From contig JBGPIL010000034.1 in assembly GCA_041484905.1 (NCBI GenBank), positions 1 through 15,040 on the forward strand: DNA of 15,040 bases, given 5' to 3'. The position numbers and the translations under genes are program-made. This DNA comes from JACQCE01 sp041484905. GTDB lineage: Bacteria > Nitrospirota > Nitrospiria > JACQCE01. Shown here one piece after another: positions 8,934-14,470 of this stretch; position 1 is the first letter of the stretch, and each line of letters begins with the position of its first letter. Under the pieces are notes generated by a model that was not told the origin of the DNA, did not search any database, and was given only the letters and a program-made list of their open reading frames with translations.

Positions 8934-9130
8934 GCCCGGCTCTTTCTCATCTCATGGAGATTCCCTGCCCAGTGGATTTTCCCTTCAAGTTTGAGAATCT
9001 TTTTCCGATCTTTCTTGGCGATGAATTCCTTCAGCGCCAGGTGGACGAGCTCCTTTTTCGTTTTGCAGCCGGCCATCTTCATGCCGGTCGAGATCAGTCG
9101 GTCGTCCAGGTCAATGTTGGTTCTCGCCAT
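8930..9130 (-). CDS. vapB: VapB-type ribbon-helix-helix antitoxin
   Basis: Antitoxin expected to bind and block VapC and to repress its own promoter. The start chosen gives 66 residues: MARTNIDLDDRLI forms the N-terminal beta strand, followed by helices through KTKKELVHLALKEFI, the VapB (type 2, Arc/MetJ-like) pattern. The C-terminal tail with KIHWAGNLHEMR would wrap VapC. An ATG-initiated extension to 9202 is possible but lacks family similarity, whereas the chosen ATG has AGGA about 9 nt upstream. The stop overlaps vapC by 4 nt. Codon use is A/T-richer than neighbouring genes. Confidence 0.92.
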   Translation of the reverse strand: MARTNIDLDDRLISTGMKMAGCKTKKELVHLALKEFIAKKDRKKILKLEGKIHWAGNLHEMRKSRA

Positions 9131-9155
9131 GTGCGCAGTTCCTTTCTTCTCCAGT

Positions 9156-9183
9156 GTGTATAGATTACCATATTTAGGTGTAT
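9156..9183 (-). promoter_or_regulatory. Candidate vapBC operator: direct repeat upstream of vapB
   Basis: GTGTAT occurs twice on the + strand (9156-9161 and 9178-9183), 22 bp apart, about two helical turns, in an AT-rich patch just upstream of vapB. Ribbon-helix-helix antitoxins commonly bind such spaced short repeats. A weak promoter, TTGTTT-17 bp-TAATCT on the - strand, would place one repeat in the spacer and one just after the -10. The repeats are seen; the operator role is inferred. Confidence 0.35.
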
Positions 9184-9215
9184 GAAACAATATGCTCATC
9201 AAGCGTGGTCTGCGC

Positions 9216-9244
9216 TTGTGCGCCGTCGACCTTTACGATACAAT
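9216..9244 (+). promoter_or_regulatory. Candidate sigma-70 promoter for the PEBP-family gene
   Basis: TTGTGC (9216-9221) and TACAAT (9239-9244) are separated by 17 bp. The -10 matches five of six consensus bases and the -35 matches three. The start site would be near 9251, leaving a leader of about 60 nt before the ATG at 9311. Confidence 0.45.
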
Positions 9245-9310
9245 GGTCCCGTGTTTCTCCGAGATTTTGTGAAGGACCGATCCAAGGTTATTGAACGAAA
9301 GGAAGCAACG

Positions 9311-9859
9311 ATGACTCGATTCTGGTTGGCGATGGTGAGTGTCCTCATAGCTGTTCCAAGTTTTGCTGCGGAGTTTCAGGTTACCAGCCCGGTGGTGAAA
9401 GAAAAGGGGACGGTGGGGATGGAACAGGTTTTCTCCGGGTTCGGCTGCACCGGCGGCAACGTCTCGCCGGAACTGCAATGGCAGCATGCGCCAAAGGAAA
9501 CCAAGGGCTTCGCCGTGACGGTCTATGATCCCGATGCGCCGACGGGCAGCGGCTGGTGGCATTGGCTCATTTTCAACATTCCTCCCTCTGTCAATAAACT
9601 GCCCGCCAATGCCGGCAAGCCCGACAGCGGGCTCGCTCCTCAGGGGGCGGTCCAAAGCATGTCCGATTTTGGCCAGCAGGGCTACGGCGGTCCCTGCCCG
9701 CCGGTGGGAAACAAACCGCACCGGTATATCTTTACCGTTTATGCGTTGAAGGTCGATCAGTTACCGCTCAAAGCGGACGCCAGCGGCGCCATGGTGGGTT
9801 TTTATCTGAATCAGAACGCCCTGGCGAAGGCGACGCTCACTGCCACGTACGGCCGTTGA
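9311..9859 (+). CDS. Exported PEBP/YbhB-YbcL family (Raf kinase inhibitor-like) protein
   Basis: A 182-residue phosphatidylethanolamine-binding-protein fold member. Residues 1-20 (MTRFWLAMVSVLIAVPSFAA) are a signal peptide, so the mature protein should be periplasmic. The ligand-pocket motifs are present: YDPDAPTG at 72-79, H84 in WWHWLIFNI, GPCPP at 127-131, and HRYIFTVYAL at 137-146. The role of bacterial YbhB/YbcL proteins is not settled; no specific substrate should be inferred. The start at 9311 is preferred over an in-frame start at 9182 because it begins a proper signal peptide and has AAGGAAG upstream. The small DUF2905 gene follows after 9 nt and is probably co-transcribed. Confidence 0.92.
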   Translation: MTRFWLAMVSVLIAVPSFAAEFQVTSPVVKEKGTVGMEQVFSGFGCTGGNVSPELQWQHAPKETKGFAVTVYDPDAPTGSGWWHWLIFNIPPSVNKLPANAGKPDSGLAPQGAVQSMSDFGQQGYGGPCPPVGNKPHRYIFTVYALKVDQLPLKADASGAMVGFYLNQNALAKATLTATYGR

Positions 9860-9868
9860 CGGAATGGT

Positions 9869-10087
9869 ATGGCGCAGGAGCTGGGACGGGGGCTGATTGT
9901 TCTTGGTGTTCTGCTGGTTGGCATCGGCGGATTGTTTTTGTTCGCTAGCAGAATCCCCTGGTTGGGACTGCTGCCTGGCGATATTCTGATTGAGCGAAAG
10001 CACTTCTCGTTCTATTTCCCGCTGGCGACCAGCCTGATCCTGAGTCTCATCCTGTCGTTGTTCTTCTGGTTCTTCACGCGCCGTTAA
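9869..10087 (+). CDS. DUF2905 family small membrane protein
   Basis: A 72-residue protein with two hydrophobic segments (about 8-27 and 48-69) joined by LGLLPGDILIERKHFSFYFPLATS, the diagnostic core of DUF2905. Function is unknown for the family. The topology predicts a helical hairpin in the inner membrane with a short polar loop and a basic C-terminus (TRR). The ATG has only a weak GGA upstream and lies 9 nt after the PEBP-family stop, so translation may be coupled to it. Confidence 0.9.
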   Translation: MAQELGRGLIVLGVLLVGIGGLFLFASRIPWLGLLPGDILIERKHFSFYFPLATSLILSLILSLFFWFFTRR

Positions 10088-10106
10088 CCGACCCGATCGT
10101 CGCGGG

Positions 10107-10135
10107 TTGATCGATCACATCTCGGGGCGTATAAT
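10107..10135 (+). promoter_or_regulatory. Strong candidate sigma-70 promoter for queA
   Basis: TTGATC (10107-10112), a 17-bp spacer, and a perfect TATAAT (10130-10135). The expected start site is near 10141-10143, only 8-10 nt before the queA ATG. The GGGAG ribosome site (10140-10144) would be at the very 5' end or partly excluded. Confidence 0.65.
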
Positions 10136-10150
10136 GGCTGGGAGCCGACG

Positions 10151-11218
10151 ATGAAGCTGACCGATTTCGACTATCCGCTCGATCGCGCGCTGATCGCCCA
10201 GCGGCCTCCGGCCCGCCGGGGCGCGGCCCGCCTGATGCTCCTCGACCAATCGACTGGCGAGTTTCAGCACAGCCGTTTTCAGGGTTTTCTCGATGAACTA
10301 ACGCCCGATGACCTTCTTGTGCTGAATCAAACCAAGGTCATTCCGGCCCGCGTGATTGGGGAAAAAACCGACACGGGCGGTCGCGTGGAGCTGCTCTTTC
10401 TGCACCCGACGGAGGCCACGCGCTGGAGCGTGCTGGCCAAAGGGCGGCTGCGCGAGGGACAACAAGTGCGCTGTTCGGACGGCCACGGCGTGACGGTCGT
10501 GGGCGATGAGGGTGGTGGCCGCTGGACGGTCCAATCAAACGGCCAGGGCGATGTGGTGAAATGGCTGACTCGAATCGGCCGCGTGCCGGTGCCGCCCTAT
10601 ATTGAACGGTCGGACACAGCGGTCGAGCAGCGTTTCGATCGCCGCCGCTATCAGACGGTGTATGCCGCCGTGCCGGGGTCGGTCGCCGCGCCGACGGCTG
10701 GCCTCCATTTTTCCGCTGCACAGCTCCGGCAGCTGGCGCAGCGCAGGATTCCCGTGGCCAGGTTGACGCTGCACATCGGCGTCGGCACGTTTCAGCCGAT
10801 TCGCTGCGAGAAAATTGATGAGCACCGGATGGCGGCGGAGTCGGTCGAGATCGATGCCTCGGTCGGCCGGGCGGTGGCCGCGGCCCGCCAACGGAGCGGC
10901 CGGGTCATCGCGGTGGGTACGAGCACCGTGCGCGCGCTGGAAAGTGCGGCGGCGACTGATGGCACGGTGAAGCCCTGGCGTGGTCGGACCGAACTCTTTA
11001 TCACACCCGGGTATCGTTTCCGCGTGGTCGATGCGCTGCTGACCAATTTTCATCTGCCCAAATCGTCGCTGCTCTGTCTGGTCAGCGCGTTTGCCGGTCG
11101 CGAACGGGTGTTGGCCGCCTACCGGGCGGCGATGGCGGCGCGCTATCGCTTCTACAGTTACGGAGATGCCATGTTTATTCGAACAGAACACAGAGGGCGC
11201 GCGGGGAGGTCTGTATGA
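10151..11218 (+). CDS. queA: S-adenosylmethionine:tRNA ribosyltransferase-isomerase
   Basis: Transfers and isomerises the ribosyl moiety of SAM onto 7-aminomethyl-deazaguanine in tRNA, giving epoxyqueuosine in the queuosine wobble-base pathway. It has 355 residues, the usual length. Conserved blocks in order: MKLTDFDYPL start, NQTKVIPAR (59-67), GRVPVPPYI (143-151), YQTVYA (167-172), PTAGLHF (181-187), LHIGVGTF (207-214) and, near the end, DALLTNFHLPKSSLL. The first block fixes the ATG. tgt and other que genes are not in the window. The stop overlaps the next gene by 4 nt (ATGA). Confidence 0.97.
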   Translation: MKLTDFDYPLDRALIAQRPPARRGAARLMLLDQSTGEFQHSRFQGFLDELTPDDLLVLNQTKVIPARVIGEKTDTGGRVELLFLHPTEATRWSVLAKGRLREGQQVRCSDGHGVTVVGDEGGGRWTVQSNGQGDVVKWLTRIGRVPVPPYIERSDTAVEQRFDRRRYQTVYAAVPGSVAAPTAGLHFSAAQLRQLAQRRIPVARLTLHIGVGTFQPIRCEKIDEHRMAAESVEIDASVGRAVAAARQRSGRVIAVGTSTVRALESAAATDGTVKPWRGRTELFITPGYRFRVVDALLTNFHLPKSSLLCLVSAFAGRERVLAAYRAAMAARYRFYSYGDAMFIRTEHRGRAGRSV

Positions 11219-12042
11219 CCACGGAGCCACGGAACGAAGGGCACGCGCCCACACGGATCTCCAGCGGCCATGCCAAACGGCCTCAGTCATCGCTGGCAGG
11301 CCTGAAACCCTTTCTCCTGGCCGGCCTGCTGGTGGTGATCGGTCTGCTGGTGGGGTTGAATTTCCTCCTTGGCGGCGCCGGCGTATCATCGGCGCCAAAC
11401 GCGGAGCCGGTGCCGGGTGCCATGACGATTGGTCCCCCACCGGGTGGCTTTTCATTGAAGCGGGGGGAGCAGGCGGAGCGGAAGGCAATGCGGTCGGCTC
11501 CCTCGCCCGGTCCGTCGACGGCCGGGGGCGCGCCGGTGGCGCCGTCCGAGTTCACCTTTTATGAAACGTTGAAAAAACAGTCACATGATCCGGTGGGTAC
11601 GGTCGGCCTGACCCCCTCGAATGCCCCGTCACCCGCGCCGGTCCCGTCGAAATCAACCACTGCGGCCGCGCCGCCGAAATCGGCCGCGCCGTCCCAAGCC
11701 GGGCCGCCTCCGTTACATACCGCGGCGCCGAAACCGACGCCCGCCAAGAACCCTGTCATCGATACAACGACGGCCAAGAACAGCGGGCTCCGCTACACCA
11801 TTCAGGTGGCTGCCTTTGGTCAGCAGTCGATGGCGGAACAGATGATCAAGGAGTTGAGCAAAAAGGGTCACGACGCCTACCTTGCGACGGGGTCGTCATC
11901 GAATGGCGTGACCTACCGGGTGAGGATCGGCCGGTTCGCGACGCGGGAGGAAGCCGACCGGACGGCCAAGCAACTGGCTACCAAGGAACGGCTCCATCCC
12001 TTTATTGCGACGGTCGAACCGGGCTCGTTACAGAGGGGTTAG
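11215..12042 (+). CDS. SPOR-domain membrane-anchored protein
   Basis: A 275-residue bitopic protein. Layout: a basic cytoplasmic N-terminus (1-31), one membrane helix (about 32-53, PFLLAGLLVVIGLLVGLNFLL), a juxtamembrane FTFYETLKKQ (113-122), a long Pro/Ala/Ser/Lys linker (about 130-187), and a C-terminal SPOR domain (about 191-268) beginning YTIQVAAFGQ and including YRVRIGRFATREEADRTAKQL. SPOR domains bind denuded peptidoglycan glycans at division sites, so a periplasmic role in septation or wall remodelling is likely, as in FtsN/DedD-like proteins; the specific role is unknown. The ATG overlaps queA and has GGGGAGG just upstream. It converges with a small - strand gene 20 nt downstream. Confidence 0.92.
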   Translation: MTTEPRNEGHAPTRISSGHAKRPQSSLAGLKPFLLAGLLVVIGLLVGLNFLLGGAGVSSAPNAEPVPGAMTIGPPPGGFSLKRGEQAERKAMRSAPSPGPSTAGGAPVAPSEFTFYETLKKQSHDPVGTVGLTPSNAPSPAPVPSKSTTAAAPPKSAAPSQAGPPPLHTAAPKPTPAKNPVIDTTTAKNSGLRYTIQVAAFGQQSMAEQMIKELSKKGHDAYLATGSSSNGVTYRVRIGRFATREEADRTAKQLATKERLHPFIATVEPGSLQRG

Positions 12043-12062
12043 GAACGAACGGCGGAGAGCCG

Positions 12063-12347
12063 TCAGGCTAGCGAGAGGCGACGCTCCCTCGCTTCGTGTT
12101 CCACGATGTTGATCGCCTGGTGCAGACGCTGAAGCCGCATATTCCGCTTCCGAATTCCGTCGATATCATGGAGGGGGAACTTCGCCGCCCGTGCGGTGAT
12201 CTGGGCTCTTTTCAGTTGCTGGAGCAGCTCTCTGAAGGCCAGAGGATCCAGGTGTTTGAGGACCAGGGGATTGAACACGATGAAGCCGTCGGCCACGTCT
12301 TTGGCGATGGCGGAAAGACTCTTGCCTCGAAGTTGCTGCTCAGCCAT
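12063..12347 (-). CDS. Unrecognised 94-residue protein
   Basis: I do not recognise this protein with certainty. It is soluble, with no signal peptide or membrane segment. The middle (FNPLVLKHLDPLAFRELLQQLKRA region, about 25-48) and the end (IRKRNMRLQRLHQAINIVEHEARE region, about 65-88) look helical and basic, suggesting a nucleic-acid or protein-binding helical bundle, but no catalytic motif is visible. Support for a real gene: ATG with a GGAG ribosome site about 10 nt upstream, a consensus-like - strand promoter at 12475-12448, and a structured leader. It lies 143 nt downstream of the metallo-beta-lactamase-fold gene and converges with the SPOR gene. It has no evident partner gene, so a toxin-antitoxin role is not supported. 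Confidence 0.72.
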   Translation of the reverse strand: MAEQQLRGKSLSAIAKDVADGFIVFNPLVLKHLDPLAFRELLQQLKRAQITARAAKFPLHDIDGIRKRNMRLQRLHQAINIVEHEARERRLSLA

Positions 12348-12370
12348 TCCGCTCCCGCTCCGTTATTGAA

Positions 12371-12401
12371 ATCAAGGGGAGATTCCGACTCTCCCCTTGA
12401 T
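12371..12401 (-). promoter_or_regulatory. Perfect 12-bp hairpin in the leader of the 94-residue gene
   Basis: ATCAAGGGGAGA (12371-12382) and TCTCCCCTTGAT (12390-12401) are exact reverse complements around a 7-nt loop. It lies 24 nt upstream of the ATG of the - strand gene, inside the predicted 5' leader. There is only a short TTT after it on the - strand and no T-run on the + strand, so termination is possible but weak. Alternatives are an attenuator, an RNA-stability element, or a weak end for the upstream metallo-beta-lactamase-fold transcript. Confidence 0.7.
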
Positions 12402-12447
12402 CATCCCCATCGGATTTACACTTGATTCATCTGCGTGTATACAAATA

Positions 12448-12475
12448 AATCTAGCACCGGTGAGAGGACTGTCAA
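12448..12475 (-). promoter_or_regulatory. Candidate sigma-70 promoter for the 94-residue gene
   Basis: On the - strand, a perfect TTGACA (12475-12470), a 16-bp spacer, and TAGATT (12453-12448; four of six consensus bases). Transcription would start near 12441, inside an 8-bp palindrome TGTATACA (12436-12443) that could serve as an operator. The leader would be about 94 nt and would include the 12371-12401 hairpin. Confidence 0.5.
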
Positions 12476-12490
12476 GGCGGTTTGGGTTGC

Positions 12491-13396
12491 TTACCGTTCC
12501 TTTTCCATCTGCCGATAGGCGTGTTCGAGGTTCAGCGGGAGCCACTCCCGGTACTTCAAATCATGGCTGTACTCAGGGAATGACGTGGTCCGCTTCAGTT
12601 GCTCCAGGGGCTGACGCTTGAGAAAGGCTTCGATGACGACACGGCGCACGGCCGACAGGTAGCGCTCGAATCGCTCGACACTCCGCCGGTCGCCGACCGG
12701 TCCGGACCCGGGCACGATGCGTTCATATGGCAGTGCTTTCATCCGGGCGAGTGTTTTCAGCCATTCCCGCGTTTCCCCTTCGCCCAGCCACGGGAGCTGG
12801 TTGACGACGACCAGGTCCCCGGTAAACAGCACGCGCTCGCCGGGCAGCCAGACGACAAGATCGCCCACGGTGTGGCCGATGCCCAGATAGCGGAGAATGA
12901 TCGTCCGATCGGGGATCGGCAGCGTCATCTGGTCCGTCAACGTGATGGTCGGCAGGGTGACCTGTGCGCCTTCGGCGTTCTTGGCGCCGACGACGTTCGG
13001 ATAGTCTTTGAGCATCTGCGCGCCCCGGGTCGCCAGCGCGACCTTGGTGCGTTCGTGGGCGATGATGCCCCTGGTCGGATGCATGACGTGATCGGCGAAG
13101 GTGTGGTCGCCGTGCGCGTGGGTGTTGATCAGGTAGAGAATCGGTCGGGCGGTCAGTTTGCGGATCGACCGCACCATCGCCTCGGCCGCGCGGGGATTGA
13201 TCTCGGAATCGATCACGACGACCCCGTCCCGGGTCAGAATAAAGCCGGCGTTGGCGTGGCCCTCATCGCCGATGACCGCCCAGACGCCCGGCGCGACCGA
13301 CTGAATCGAAAGCGCGCCGGCCTCTGCGACGGCAGACAGCGCCAGCCAGCCGGCCGCCATGAGGCCTGCGAGGATCAGGCGCCGCACCGAACTCAT
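12491..13396 (-). CDS. Exported metallo-beta-lactamase-fold hydrolase, atypical metal site
   Basis: A 301-residue protein with a signal peptide (MSSVRRLILAGLMAAGWLALSAVAEAG, about 1-27), so probably periplasmic. The metallo-beta-lactamase fold is shown by THAHGDH (92-98: H93, H95, D97, H98), H175 in GIGHTVGDL, and D194 in LFTGDLV. The usual final motif PGHGP reads PGSGPVGD here, with S231 at the place of a zinc-ligand His. Overall it resembles the periplasmic SoxH/quinoprotein-relay-like hydrolases rather than true beta-lactamases; the substrate is unknown. The start at 13396 overlaps the ABC ATPase stop (ATGA) and gives the signal peptide; a longer frame to 13465 adds an unlikely tail. It is translationally coupled to the peptide transporter ATPase upstream. 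Confidence 0.9.
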   Translation of the reverse strand: MSSVRRLILAGLMAAGWLALSAVAEAGALSIQSVAPGVWAVIGDEGHANAGFILTRDGVVVIDSEINPRAAEAMVRSIRKLTARPILYLINTHAHGDHTFADHVMHPTRGIIAHERTKVALATRGAQMLKDYPNVVGAKNAEGAQVTLPTITLTDQMTLPIPDRTIILRYLGIGHTVGDLVVWLPGERVLFTGDLVVVNQLPWLGEGETREWLKTLARMKALPYERIVPGSGPVGDRRSVERFERYLSAVRRVVIEAFLKRQPLEQLKRTTSFPEYSHDLKYREWLPLNLEHAYRQMEKER

Positions 13397-14469
13397 GTGG
13401 CTAGAATGCAGGCGGCCTCGTGGCCCGGCGCCAGCGTGATCAACGGCGGGTCGATCTTCTGACAATCGGGTATTCGTTTCGGGCAGCGGGAGTAAAACCG
13501 GCAGCCGGTCGGCAAATCGATCGGGCTGGGCGGATCCCCCTCCAGCAGAAATGGCTCGTGCAGGGCCGTTCCATCCGTTGGATGCTTGGGGGACGGTTCC
13601 AGCGCGGGCGCGGCGGCCAGCAGTGCCTGGGTATAGGGATGAGCGGGGCGGGTGAAGAGCGTTTCCGTATCGGCCAGTTCGACAATCCGGCCCAGATACA
13701 TCACCGCGACGCGGTCGCTGACGTGGCGCACCATGTGCAGATCGTGCGCGATAAAGAGCAGCGACAGGTGATAGGCCGCCTGCAGCTCCTCCAGCAGATT
13801 GATGATCTGGGCCTGGATTGAGACGTCCAGCGAGGAGACCGGCTCATCGGCCACGATCAACTTGGGCTGCAACGCGAGCGCCCGCGCGATGCCGATCCGT
13901 TGCCGCTGGCCGCCGCTGAACTCATGCGGATACTTGAAGACGACCGATTCGTCCAATCCGACCTGCCCGAGCAGTTCGACCACGCGCCGCTGTCGTTCCA
14001 ACTTCGACGCCCCGATGCCGTGAATCACGAGCGGTTCTTCAAGGACGTCGCCGATCCGCATCCGGGGATTGAGCGACGAGTAGGGATCCTGAAAAATCAC
14101 CTGCATCCGGCGGCGGATGGCGAACAACTCCCGGCGGTTGGCTGTCAGCAGATTGCTCCCTTCGAACCAGATCTCGCCCGACGTCGGTTCCAGCAGTCGG
14201 AGGATCAGCCGGCCCACGGTCGATTTGCCGCAGCCCGATTCGCCCACCAGCCCCAGGACTTCGCCGGGCCGGATCGAGAACGAGACGCCGTCGACTGCAT
14301 GGACGGCGGCGGGGTTCTTGGAACTGGGGGGGGCGCTGGGAGAGCTGGGCGGCCGGCCCAAGCGGGAACGCTCCACGGGAAAATATTTCGTCAGCGCCTT
14401 GATCTCAAGAAGCCATGGATTGGCTGGGCGGCCTGCCTGCGTCGGGTCCATGATCGAAGAGGGCAGCAT
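13393..14469 (-). CDS. Oligo/dipeptide ABC transporter ATPase, DppF/OppF type
   Basis: Cytoplasmic ATPase of a peptide/nickel-type importer. With the chosen start it has 358 residues. Motifs: Walker A GLVGESGCGKST (73-84), Q-loop FQDPYSSLNP (Q127), signature FSGGQRQRIGIARAL (184-198), Walker B LIVADEP (204-210) and the switch H242 (AHDL). The C-terminal oligo_HPY region has AHPYTQALL and the cysteine motif CRFYSRCP...DC (C323, C329, C336). A Pro/Ser-rich loop at about 38-54 separates the first strand from VHAVDGVSF and is encoded over a C8 tract. The start at 14469 lies 1 nt after the stop of the upstream ATPase; ATG at 14451 is an alternative and neither has a clear ribosome site. Coupled downstream to the metallo-beta-lactamase-fold gene. 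Confidence 0.93.
   Translation of the reverse strand: MLPSSIMDPTQAGRPANPWLLEIKALTKYFPVERSRLGRPPSSPSAPPSSKNPAAVHAVDGVSFSIRPGEVLGLVGESGCGKSTVGRLILRLLEPTSGEIWFEGSNLLTANRRELFAIRRRMQVIFQDPYSSLNPRMRIGDVLEEPLVIHGIGASKLERQRRVVELLGQVGLDESVVFKYPHEFSGGQRQRIGIARALALQPKLIVADEPVSSLDVSIQAQIINLLEELQAAYHLSLLFIAHDLHMVRHVSDRVAVMYLGRIVELADTETLFTRPAHPYTQALLAAAPALEPSPKHPTDGTALHEPFLLEGDPPSPIDLPTGCRFYSRCPKRIPDCQKIDPPLITLAPGHEAACILAT
14326..14349 (+). other. G8 tract and G-quadruplex-capable motif
   Basis: On the + strand a run of eight G (14326-14333) is followed by GGG (14338-14340) and GGG (14347-14349), which satisfies four G3 runs with loops of 2, 4 and 6 nt. It lies on the template strand of the DppF/OppF-type gene and encodes its Pro/Ser linker as a C8 tract. 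Confidence 0.55.
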
Positions 14470-14470
14470 C

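Noticed and set aside
9131..9202. N-terminal extension of VapB to 9202
   Set aside because: The extra residues do not fit the VapB pattern, and the extension overlaps the candidate operator; the internal ATG at 9130 has a better ribosome site.
9182..9310. N-terminal extension of the PEBP-family protein to 9182
   Set aside because: It would bury a good signal peptide and ribosome site, and it overlaps the predicted promoter.
10535..11488. - strand open frame opposite queA and the SPOR gene
   Set aside because: Antisense to queA, whose conserved motifs run through the whole region.
12049..12063. Hairpin ACGGC-GGAGA-GCCGT between the convergent SPOR and 94-residue genes as a terminator
   Set aside because: Only 5 bp of stem with no T-run on either strand.
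12063..12347. 94-residue protein as an antitoxin or toxin
   Set aside because: No adjacent partner gene in the same direction and no toxin or antitoxin motif; proximity to a vapBC pair 3 kb away is not evidence.
12599..13462. 287-codon + strand frame opposite the metallo-beta-lactamase-fold gene
   Set aside because: The - strand frame has a signal peptide, metal-binding motifs and coupling to its neighbour; the + strand frame has none.
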